Assembly: GCF_004362245.1 (NCBI RefSeq)
Contig: NZ_SNWM01000007.1
Span: forward strand, 186,001 to 250,000
DNA from: Pedobacter duraquae
Lineage (GTDB): Bacteria; Bacteroidota; Bacteroidia; Sphingobacteriales; Sphingobacteriaceae
DNA length: 64,000 nucleotides
Reading direction: 5' to 3'
Each line of letters begins with the position of its first letter. The stretch's first letter is position 1. Of the stretch, positions 44,145 through 51,692 are shown one piece after another. A program made the translations under genes and the position numbers. The notes below the pieces were generated by a model that worked only from the letters and a program-made list of their open reading frames with translations, was not told where the DNA came from and searched no databases.

Positions 44145-45053
44145 CTAACTTATTATTTCTATTTCTTTTAAGGATGCTCCTAAACGTAAATTGAATTGGC
44201 GAATAGTATATTTTAATAACTTAGGTATATCTTCACCTCCCTTTTGGTGGACGAAAAAAATTACTTTCTGAAGTCCTTTCTCTATCCAATAACTTATTCT
44301 TTGTATCCAACTATCAATTCTTTTATAGTCTAACTCTATGAAATCTCCCCCAATCCCTACAAATCTTAAAAATAATTTAGGAGTGGTAAGTTCCATATGT
44401 AGTGCGTCTCGTCTGCCACTAGTGTCAGTGATTACGGTTCCAATCGAAAGGTTATTAAGTAATCCAAAATACTTTGCTCTATTCTCCGCATCGCTGAACC
44501 ATACTTTATGCCTGATTTCAACGAATAAGTCCACGTCCTTTGGAAACGTTCGCAGATAGGACTCTAACCGGTCAAAATGTTTGGGAGCAAAATTATCATT
44601 AACCTGAAGAAAACAACCCCCGAGATGGGATTCAAAAATCTTAATTTGTTCAATGAAAATATCTGTTTCAGTTGAACAGTCTATAAATCTTTTCACGTGA
44701 CTAATATCCCTGGGTATTATCGGGTAAACGTGAAAATCATCTATTGATGATAAATTAAAATTAGATTTGACTTGAGAAAGTTTACTAACGCTCAACATAT
44801 TGTAAAAAGTCGATGTCAATTCTACCGAATTAAACATTTTCTTATAAAGCGATGGCATAATTTTTTTTCCAACCCCTATTGGATACGCTATCCCTATCCA
44901 ACTTAAATCAGCCGGATTCGCTCCACCTATATGGAAAATAGGTTCTCTGTTGACAGATGCCTCAATTAATGTTCGTCCGGTAATTGCCCCATCAGCAGGT
45001 AAGCTAAAATCAATTTCAGCGATGTGGTCTGCGTTATTGTATCCAAAATCCAT
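44145..45053 (-). CDS. DUF72 protein (first copy)
   Basis: 302 residues, colinear with the next gene: FNSVELTSTFYNML, VYPIIPRDISHVKRF, LGGCFLQVNDNFAP, DLFVEIRHKVWF and GTVITDTSGRRDALHMEL. DUF72 proteins are TIM-barrel proteins often encoded near DNA-repair genes. The tandem pair probably arose by duplication; the C-terminal RISYWIEKGLQKVIFFVHQ tail is shared with the sister protein. Confidence 0.75.
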   Translation of the reverse strand: MDFGYNNADHIAEIDFSLPADGAITGRTLIEASVNREPIFHIGGANPADLSWIGIAYPIGVGKKIMPSLYKKMFNSVELTSTFYNMLSVSKLSQVKSNFNLSSIDDFHVYPIIPRDISHVKRFIDCSTETDIFIEQIKIFESHLGGCFLQVNDNFAPKHFDRLESYLRTFPKDVDLFVEIRHKVWFSDAENRAKYFGLLNNLSIGTVITDTSGRRDALHMELTTPKLFLRFVGIGGDFIELDYKRIDSWIQRISYWIEKGLQKVIFFVHQKGGEDIPKLLKYTIRQFNLRLGASLKEIEIIS

Positions 45054-45069
45054 ATTATTTTAAACCAGT

Positions 45070-45297
45070 TTACAAAAAATGCTTCTCGATTGCCTCACCA
45101 ATCTTTTTAGTCAAAGATTCAGGTATTGATGATGTTGTTTCCCATCGGATACCGTAATCCTCATCTGAAACAGAACTAAAAAAACCAACTAAGGCATCTC
45201 CATCAAAAACCTCGAAACTTTCATTGCCTAGATTTTCAAATACTATAAAAGTATGCTCTAGATCACCAATTTCCACGAAAATCTCAAATGGATCCAT
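45070..45297 (-). CDS. Small acidic protein, relative of the 45446 product
   Basis: 75 residues, acidic (MDPFEIFVEIGDLEHTFIVF). Its pattern, including a YGIRWETTSSIPESLTKKIG ending, resembles the C-terminal 75 residues of the 45446 protein (IGAISPVHDE, NLRWKGNASLDPLVVKKI). The two may therefore be related domains, one alone and one fused. Function is unknown. It ends 16 bases before the first DUF72 gene. Confidence 0.55.
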   Translation of the reverse strand: MDPFEIFVEIGDLEHTFIVFENLGNESFEVFDGDALVGFFSSVSDEDYGIRWETTSSIPESLTKKIGEAIEKHFL

Positions 45298-45445
45298 TTT
45301 TTAAAGATACAAGTTATACAAGGAAATAGATATCTCACTTGGAATTAATAGATCTTACTTCCGTTCGGTCAAAAACTATATGCGAAGTTTGTATTAATAA
45401 TATAGATTTGGCATACTTAATTGATTGCGCGATGTTCGGTATTAA

Positions 45446-46051
45446 TTACAAATTAGCACTTTGTATATGATTGGTGATTTTTTTTACGACAAGCGGATCT
45501 AGGCTTGCATTTCCTTTCCATCTTAAATTTCCTGCTTCATCATGAACCGGCGAGATCGCTCCTATATATTCTTCACCAACATAAATAACATATTCAACTG
45601 GTTGATCGTCTTCTAAAAATTTCACAATGTGATGTGTTGGCTTACCATCGATTTCAACATTAAACGTCTCGTAAGGTTCTTCGAGTTCCAATTCCCCGAA
45701 ATTATTCTCACTGCCGTCTCTATTGTAGGTACTATCGTAATCGGCGTTTATTGCTATACAATATGAACTTGTGCCAATTTCCTCTCCATATCCATTTACC
45801 CATATATCGAATGACTCATCGAATTTATTATTGCTATTTATAAAACGAATTGTCCGGTTCTCAAACTCAGATTTATCAATTCCATTTTTTAATTGCACGT
45901 TATACGAATGAGATTGTAGCTTTTCATTATAATCTTCTTCAATGTTTTCAATAGATAAGTTGAACTCAGTTTGAAAAACTTTCATGAAACTTTGCCGATC
46001 TGTTACCTGTAAATTCATAGCCTTATATTTTTTATTTTGATTTACCTTCAT
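45446..46051 (-). CDS. Unknown protein following the SRAP gene
   Basis: 201 residues. The N-terminal part (VTDRQSFMKVFQTEFNLSIE) is helical and the C-terminal part shares a domain with the 45070 product. The start overlaps the end of the SRAP gene by four bases, so translation is coupled. No known motif. Confidence 0.6.
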   Translation of the reverse strand: MKVNQNKKYKAMNLQVTDRQSFMKVFQTEFNLSIENIEEDYNEKLQSHSYNVQLKNGIDKSEFENRTIRFINSNNKFDESFDIWVNGYGEEIGTSSYCIAINADYDSTYNRDGSENNFGELELEEPYETFNVEIDGKPTHHIVKFLEDDQPVEYVIYVGEEYIGAISPVHDEAGNLRWKGNASLDPLVVKKITNHIQSANL

Positions 46052-46878
46052 AATGAATTGAACAAGTCTAACCCATTAGAGTTGTCGAGTTTTTTCTGTT
46101 CAGATTTTTTTTTCTTAGTATTTTTAAATCTTCTTACTCCAGGTACTGAACGGATATCCGGTATGTTGAAGAGACTACTTTGCCTTGGCTCGTCTTCGAC
46201 TGGCTGCGTCAGATCCATATTTTTATTGGGCCGATCTTTCGTTGATACTGCTAATGCTTTTTTGCTGACACGATATCTATTCATTTTATCATCCGGATAT
46301 GGGATGCATAAAGAGAGTAACTCATCTACAGATTTTCGTTTACTTAACCATAATGGTTCTTCTGATTTATACAATATTACCGGCATCCGATTTTCAGTGT
46401 GAATCTCGCCTACTGTACTGTTAGCTTCACAGGTGAGGATGGCGAATGTCCGATATGGCTCCTTAGTATCCGGATCAAACCATTCCGACCAAAGTCCGGC
46501 GAAACAAAATATTTTGCGCTCAGTTGTAAACCTCCATGGTCGTTTGTCGGTGTCACTTAAATGTTCCGCTTCATAAAAGCCATCTGCAATAACTAAGCAT
46601 GTTTTACGTGCTTGCAGCAGTGGGGCATAAGTAGGTTTTTCCATGACGTCCTCTGAGCGAATGTTAAAAGACGAAAACTCTGGAACCTTGCTTTCAGCAT
46701 TTGCAGGTATGATCCCCCAATTCATCCGCTGAACTATGTCAGGTTCATCGGATGTTACTATAAAACCAAAATCAGTAATAGCTATGTTTGGATCGGGCCT
46801 GTACTCTCCAACTAGGGTCAAGCCGTGATCTTTAAGCATCTCCTTTTCTTCAGCGGTAAGTGTATATCGTGCACACAT
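46048..46878 (-). CDS. SRAP domain protein (YedK/HMCES type)
   Basis: 276 residues beginning MCARYT, so Cys2 is exposed after Met removal and can form the thiazolidine cross-link with abasic sites in single-stranded DNA. Other conserved elements are MNWGIIPAN, FNIRSEDV, the DGFYEAEH site (Glu) and EIHTENRMPVIL (His). A Lys-rich C-terminal tail of about 60 residues (RFKNTKKKKSEQKK) is extra. It shields abasic lesions at forks and fits a damage-tolerance operon with the polymerase upstream. Confidence 0.9.
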   Translation of the reverse strand: MCARYTLTAEEKEMLKDHGLTLVGEYRPDPNIAITDFGFIVTSDEPDIVQRMNWGIIPANAESKVPEFSSFNIRSEDVMEKPTYAPLLQARKTCLVIADGFYEAEHLSDTDKRPWRFTTERKIFCFAGLWSEWFDPDTKEPYRTFAILTCEANSTVGEIHTENRMPVILYKSEEPLWLSKRKSVDELLSLCIPYPDDKMNRYRVSKKALAVSTKDRPNKNMDLTQPVEDEPRQSSLFNIPDIRSVPGVRRFKNTKKKKSEQKKLDNSNGLDLFNSL

Positions 46879-46929
46879 ATTTTAAAGTGGTATTATAAAC
46901 AGCCTAATTATACACTAATTACTTCTAGA

Positions 46930-48207
46930 TTACTTGGCTTTTACCACAATTATATCTTGTATTCTTGTTGTATATTTGCGAGACAAAAACTCCTGTCTCA
47001 TTGACCACGTTTTATCAAATCCCATGGCTGCATAACGAATAGTATCTTTTCCGTAGTCCAAGTTTAACTTATCAATAACAGCCAGAGCCCTTTGTAGTTT
47101 CTTTTCTTTATCTGAATCAACTTGTTGAAATAAAGAACCCTGAACCTGGCTGTAGGGTTTCAAATCTGTTAGCTCAATACCGACCTTCTGATATCTATAT
47201 CCTTTAACATAAATTCTTTTTAGAGCTTTCAAGGCTTCCGTGATTAGCAATGCAGTATCATTACTTGCAACAGGGAGGCACACTGATGTTTCTGCTGTAT
47301 ACCTATCTGAAATTACAGCAAATTTACTTGTGTGCGCATAAACAAATATCTTGGCACAAACTGACCCCTGAGATCTTAGCTTTACCGCTGCATTAGCAAC
47401 ATATGTCGCCATTGCCTCTTCCAGAGGTGCGAGTTCAGTTTCAAAACCACCAAACGAACGAGCAGTCGAAATCCCTTCTTTATCTGGTCGATTATATTCC
47501 ATCGGAATGCATCGTTCTCCTTTTAACTCGCGGTAAGTTCTACGGCCTTGAATCGTCATCAATTTGAGTACAAAATCCTCTGGAAGCTGAATAAAGTCGT
47601 ATGCTGTATATACCCCTTCCTTGATCAACTTGATTGCATAACGGGGGCCAATGCCCCAGACGTCATCAATTTCTGTTGCTTTTAATGCTTCAGTGATTTT
47701 TTCCGGTGTATCCATAAAAAAAACACCAGTTTCCTTGAATTTCTTTTTAGCAATTTTGTTGGCGATTTTGGCCAACGTTCGTGTGGATCCGAGACCGATA
47801 CATACAGGAATACCGGTCCACTTAAGTATTTTAGCTCTTAACGCGATGGCTTCCTGTTCCAAATCAACATATTTCAGACTGGTCAAATCGCAAAAACATT
47901 CATCAATTGAATAGATTTCCTGATCGGGAAAAGTCTTCTTTACAATACCAGTAATTCTACGCATCATATCCTGGTACAAAGTGTAGTTCGATGAGCGCAT
48001 CCATAACAAACCCATTTGCTGTTTTTCACGCATTTCAAAATAAGGTGTACCCATCTTGATTTTGAAATCCTCTTTTGCTTCGTTGCTACGTGAAATTGCG
48101 CATCCATCATTATTGGAAAGCACACAGCCTGCCTTGTCTCTCAACTCTGGTTGAAAAACTCGTTCAGCGCTAACGTAAAAGTTGTTCGAATCTATTAATG
48201 CGAGCAC
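46930..48207 (-). CDS. umuC: Y-family DNA polymerase (UmuC)
   Basis: 425 residues, the usual UmuC length. Motifs include ALIDSNNFYVSAERVF (metal Asp), VLSNNDGCAISRSNEAK, YSIDECFCDL (second catalytic Asp-Glu) and IPVCIGLGSTRTLAKIANKIAKK, with the helix-hairpin region WGIGPRYAIKLI. It is an error-prone translesion polymerase acting when activated by processed UmuD. Its start overlaps the upstream umuD-like gene by 38 bases. Confidence 0.93.
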   Translation of the reverse strand: MLALIDSNNFYVSAERVFQPELRDKAGCVLSNNDGCAISRSNEAKEDFKIKMGTPYFEMREKQQMGLLWMRSSNYTLYQDMMRRITGIVKKTFPDQEIYSIDECFCDLTSLKYVDLEQEAIALRAKILKWTGIPVCIGLGSTRTLAKIANKIAKKKFKETGVFFMDTPEKITEALKATEIDDVWGIGPRYAIKLIKEGVYTAYDFIQLPEDFVLKLMTIQGRRTYRELKGERCIPMEYNRPDKEGISTARSFGGFETELAPLEEAMATYVANAAVKLRSQGSVCAKIFVYAHTSKFAVISDRYTAETSVCLPVASNDTALLITEALKALKRIYVKGYRYQKVGIELTDLKPYSQVQGSLFQQVDSDKEKKLQRALAVIDKLNLDYGKDTIRYAAMGFDKTWSMRQEFLSRKYTTRIQDIIVVKAK

Positions 48208-48640
48208 TGTTCCTCCTTCTTTGATCTAAAACACTTTGTGGTACCACTCCCCAGATTCTGAACATTGTTGTCTCTGTTATTTCGATAGGCTTATAATGTT
48301 TATTGTCGGGCATCAAATATTCTTTTTCTCCGTGCTTATAATAGGCACGAAGAATGAATTCACTATCTAATACTCCTACAACAATATCCCCTTGACTTGG
48401 AGTCAACGATGTGTCTACTACTAAAAGATCTTCCGGATAAATCCCAGAACCGATCATACAGTCGCCTGCCACCCTTGCAAAATAAGTGGCCTCGACGTGT
48501 TTTGACACATAATCATTGAGATCTATACGTGCCTCTTCATAATCTGACGCTGGGCTTTCAAAACCTGCATGAATCTTGTCGGCAAACAAGGGGATCAACG
48601 TTGATGAGGGTTGTCTTTGATAAAGCCTAATCTCTTTCAT
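48170..48640 (-). CDS. umuD: UmuD/LexA-like S24 protein with altered catalytic residues
   Basis: 156 residues from ATG 48640 (MKEIRLYQRQPSS), with the UmuD plan: YFARVAGDCMIGSGIYPEDLLVVD and GDIVVGVLDSEFILRAYYK. In UmuD the first segment reads GDSM, with Ser60 as nucleophile, and the second has Lys97 after the EFTV strand. Here these are Cys (GDCM) and Arg (FILRAY). The fold is retained and the position before umuC is standard, so it should partner UmuC, but self-cleavage may be changed or lost. Confidence 0.85.
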   Translation of the reverse strand: MKEIRLYQRQPSSTLIPLFADKIHAGFESPASDYEEARIDLNDYVSKHVEATYFARVAGDCMIGSGIYPEDLLVVDTSLTPSQGDIVVGVLDSEFILRAYYKHGEKEYLMPDNKHYKPIEITETTMFRIWGVVPQSVLDQRRRNSARINRFEQLLR

Positions 48641-48664
48641 TACAAATAATTTTAGACCAGCAAT

Positions 48665-48685
48665 ATTACTAATAATATTAGTAAT
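48665..48685. promoter_or_regulatory. 9-bp inverted repeat upstream of the umuD-like gene
   Basis: ATTACTAAT (48665-48673), spacer AAT, ATTAGTAAT (48677-48685). It is centred about 35 bases upstream of the umuD-like start, where a damage-responsive repressor could block transcription. The arm sequence is not the E. coli SOS box, and the regulator is unknown. Confidence 0.55.
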
Positions 48686-48752
48686 TGGCGAAAATATTAT
48701 TTGCTTTTTTATTTCTTCGACGAGCAAGTTCACAAAAGGATAGTTGTGATCC

Positions 48753-49055
48753 TTAAATTAGGTCTTCTGAAATAGGTAAATTAACCTTTGCATTATCGCC
48801 GTATAGGTTATGCGCTGCACTGATTACGCCTAAAATTCGTTCATAAAAAGTCCCAAGATTTATAGCTTCAAGGTCTGTCAACGATGAATGTTCACGATTA
48901 AATGTAGCCTTAAGTAATTGCCACAAATTATTTTTACAATCCTCTATTTCAAATTCAGTAAAAAAATCTTCAATGAGTTGTACATCCAGACTGCTGAATA
49001 TAGCAATCTGGCAGGTCTGGCCATCAACGGATGCCGAAATGTCTTGCCTTTTCAT
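48753..49055 (-). CDS. Small protein upstream of the umuDC operon
   Basis: 100 residues (MKRQDISASVDGQTCQI) with helical acidic C-terminal half (LGTFYERILGVISAAHNLYG). No family is recognised. It lies 112 bases upstream of the umuD-like gene on the same strand, with the inverted-repeat operator between them, so it may be a separate transcript or a regulator. Confidence 0.5.
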   Translation of the reverse strand: MKRQDISASVDGQTCQIAIFSSLDVQLIEDFFTEFEIEDCKNNLWQLLKATFNREHSSLTDLEAINLGTFYERILGVISAAHNLYGDNAKVNLPISEDLI

Positions 49056-49258
49056 ATATTGTTAGATTTAATAATTAATTAAAATCAAATCTCGAAAATG
49101 CTTGGTTCATGATGGTAATATAATTGGGAAAATGACAATTATATACTTGCAGATGAGTTCATTGAATTATTTTTTATTTGAGTTTCATTTGGATTATACA
49201 ACTAATAGTTGTAGATTGAATTATTAAATAAATGTTAATTTTAAACCTAAACAAAATT

Positions 49259-49429
49259 ATGGAAAATCATCCTAGAACTATCACAACATTAGAAAAAGCC
49301 CAATTGAAAGGTGGCGCCGAAAACAAAGAGAGAATCGGTTTAGAACACTTACATGTAGTTTTAGGTTTTATCGTGGCCGGCCCTTTTGGCGCTGCATACA
49401 TAGCTTATAATACTTGGTTCAATGACTAA
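49259..49429 (+). CDS. Peptide with double-glycine leader, bacteriocin-like
   Basis: 56 residues from ATG 49259 (MENHPRTITTLEKAQLKGG). The leader ends in LKGG, the cleavage motif recognised by C39-peptidase ABC exporters. The mature part, about 37 residues, starts AENKERIGLEHLHV and is followed by a Gly/Ala-rich hydrophobic helix (VLGFIVAGPFGAAYIAY). This resembles small bacteriocins or signalling peptides of Bacteroidota. No exporter is encoded in the window. The small size limits certainty. Confidence 0.55.
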   Translation: MENHPRTITTLEKAQLKGGAENKERIGLEHLHVVLGFIVAGPFGAAYIAYNTWFND

Positions 49430-49473
49430 AATTGCTATTTCCGGCTTAAACTAAAGAGTTTAGGCTGGATCTT

Positions 49474-49974
49474 TTAGTTAAAAAACTTATGTAGAGTTTC
49501 AAAATTAAAAGAATTACTACTAAATTCTTCCCACGAATGCCTCGTCGTTAATCGTAAAAGATAAAGCGAATCTTGAATATCTGGATTTGCCAAATGTTCA
49601 GCGCGATCACTTAAACCTCGTTGCCCGTCAACCAAAAACTTTAATTGAAAGTCTCGTAACATGTCGATATCTACCTGCTGATCATATGATAATATGCTGA
49701 GGTTTGTAACTCCTAAAATATTTAACGCTGCATGCTTCATTAAAAGCTCATCGTCTGAAATAAGAATGTTATCTACCAATTCCAACAAAAGATTCATTGC
49801 AAGACCATTCTCAGTTCGATGCTCTTCAAATATGTCGTATTTTTTTCTGAACGAGCTTCCTGGCTCCTGCCAAATATAAAAGCTGCAAAGAATATCTCCA
49901 GATAATATATCCGCGATATGCGTGGGCACCGTGGAAAGCCAATTCCGATATAGAGTCAGTGGATTATCAGACAT
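49474..49974 (-). CDS. Helical protein of unknown function
   Basis: 166 residues, mostly helical (LALNLLLELVDNILIS-like stretch, LRDFQLKFLVDGQRGL), with a WQEPGSSFRKKYD segment. No family is recognised. It is convergent with the GG-leader peptide gene and could be an immunity protein, but no evidence beyond position supports this. Confidence 0.5.
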   Translation of the reverse strand: MSDNPLTLYRNWLSTVPTHIADILSGDILCSFYIWQEPGSSFRKKYDIFEEHRTENGLAMNLLLELVDNILISDDELLMKHAALNILGVTNLSILSYDQQVDIDMLRDFQLKFLVDGQRGLSDRAEHLANPDIQDSLYLLRLTTRHSWEEFSSNSFNFETLHKFFN

Positions 49975-50161
49975 ACGTTCTATTCAATGATCATCCAAGT
50001 TACTAAATAATGTCAAACTAATCCTGCTCAAAGCGTGCGTTTAAAAAAATTAAATTTCTCATTCTCGAATCGGTGTATACTAAACGATTTGCATTTTGAC
50101 AAACATATACGTAAGAGAATTGGTGAAATACCTAACATAAGATGCTGTTAGTGGTTGGTTA

Positions 50162-50612
50162 AATAGGAGTGGCATATTGTGCAACAATAAAATCGACCAT
50201 TGGCCTTCAAAGCCCTTTAAAGGCCGATTTCACTTTTTTTCAAAAAAACTTTTTCCAGCTTTAAACTGTCAAGGAGGCCGATTTTGACGTTTTTTAGAGG
50301 GGGGTGTAACACCCCCTTACACTGACAGGGATTTTTTTATATGTCGACTTTTACATAGTAGTTCAAAATAATGAGAAACGATTAGGTGTGGATGCACTTG
50401 TCTCTGGTTATTGTAACTGCAAATAATAAGGTTTATCGGTTCGTGTAATTGACAAACCCAGCAATCAGCCGGGATGGCGTTGCAAAAGTTCTTTGACATA
50501 TGGACAAGTCTATTAAGGATTAACTTCTTTCCGGAGGTTAGGGGATAGGCTTGTAAAAAAGATAGGTTTATTGGTTATCTATAATATGCTCCCTAGCCAG
50601 GAGCATATTATT
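50162..50612 (+). repeat. Long inverted repeat, right copy
   Basis: Plus-strand copy matching the reverse of 41580-42063. From inside outwards it shows CTTTAAAGGCCGATTT, AAAAACTTTTTC, GAGGCCGATTTTG, the palindrome GGGGTGTAACACCCC (about 50301-50316), GTGGATGCACTTGTC, GTGTAATTGAC, the near-identical 47-base core at 50460-50506 and an outer hairpin (50581-50611; 12-bp stem, seven-base loop). No protein is encoded. The rest of 49975-50161 holds nothing recognisable. Confidence 0.8.
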
Positions 50613-50644
50613 TCTTAGATTAGCGCTTAGACACCTGAGCCTAT

Positions 50645-51031
50645 ATGGTTAAACAATATAATTTCCTGATCAAGTGCTTTTATTGCATGGTTTTGTGGAA
50701 TGTTTCGCAAAATAGGGAGCAAAGAGCGATGTACGGCATGACATTTACAATTGTAAACATGTTCCATGCATTATTATTCGTTATTGCCTCCAATTTCAAT
50801 ATTCAAGGTAATGGTTATCTGATTGCTTCGCTTACACTGGTACTGTTGTACACCGTCTATAAGCTCAATGTAAAGTATGTGTTAAAGAAAGTTTCGCTTC
50901 AACCAAACTATTTTGAGGCTGCAGAAAAGGAAAGAAAATGGTTGTGTGCGCTTGGTTGTATTTTCCTTTTTGGTTCGTTCATCATGTTAGGATTGTCTGG
51001 CAAATATTTCAACAAATTTCACAGCAGGTGA
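50645..51031 (+). CDS. Small membrane protein, unknown function
   Basis: 128 residues with three to four hydrophobic helices (about 35-50, 60-75, 95-118). No motif. It lies just outside the right inverted repeat and has no close neighbour on its strand. Confidence 0.45.
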   Translation: MVKQYNFLIKCFYCMVLWNVSQNREQRAMYGMTFTIVNMFHALLFVIASNFNIQGNGYLIASLTLVLLYTVYKLNVKYVLKKVSLQPNYFEAAEKERKWLCALGCIFLFGSFIMLGLSGKYFNKFHSR

Positions 51032-51692
51032 TGGCCATGTGCATGCCTTCCAGTTTTATTGGGTGTGGTGTCTTATACTGGCTTTACTTGTAAGGTAGCA
51101 TTTTTGTTTTTTTCCTGAATAGACTTTACAGCCGTAGGAGAACGGTATGCCGGGAATCATGCATAACCCTATTGTTGGACACCGCATCTATAAGCATGAT
51201 ATATTTTTGAGTTTTTTACCAATAATTTGTGGAACACCCCCTTGTCTGGTAATACCTAATCGATGTATATTTGAAATGTAACAAAGAGTAAACAATAATT
51301 ATTTACTCTTTGCTTTAACTGTTATTAAAGAGTCTCGCTTGCCAAAATTCGACATTTGCAACTGAAACGAGACGATAGTTTGAAACCCGCAGTATTGCAT
51401 ATAAGGATATGCACTATACGCTATGGGCTCTATCGTATACCGTTTTCAGTAGGTCGTCGAATAACCTGGCAAGATGGTAGATAGGGCCCAGTATAGTGTT
51501 CTAAATATCTGGGACTCGTATAAACATACGAGCTAATGAGATTTAAATCTACCATTCTTTTTAAGTTCCTGATTTCTCAGGTGATCTGTGCTCCGGAGTA
51601 GCTTGTTACGGCTAGATGTCAAAATCTGTTCTTACCAACATCCCTAATGGATTCTTCCTTCAACTAACCACACAAAAAACTAAACTAACCAC
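51032..51692. other. Long intergenic region before the SusC operon
   Basis: About 660 bases with no gene. A perfect 11-bp hairpin (CAAAGAGTAAA at 51282-51292 with TTTACTCTTTG at 51302-51312) is the only structure seen, followed by T-rich sequence. The promoter of the SusC/SusD operon should lie near the right end but was not identified. Confidence 0.45.
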
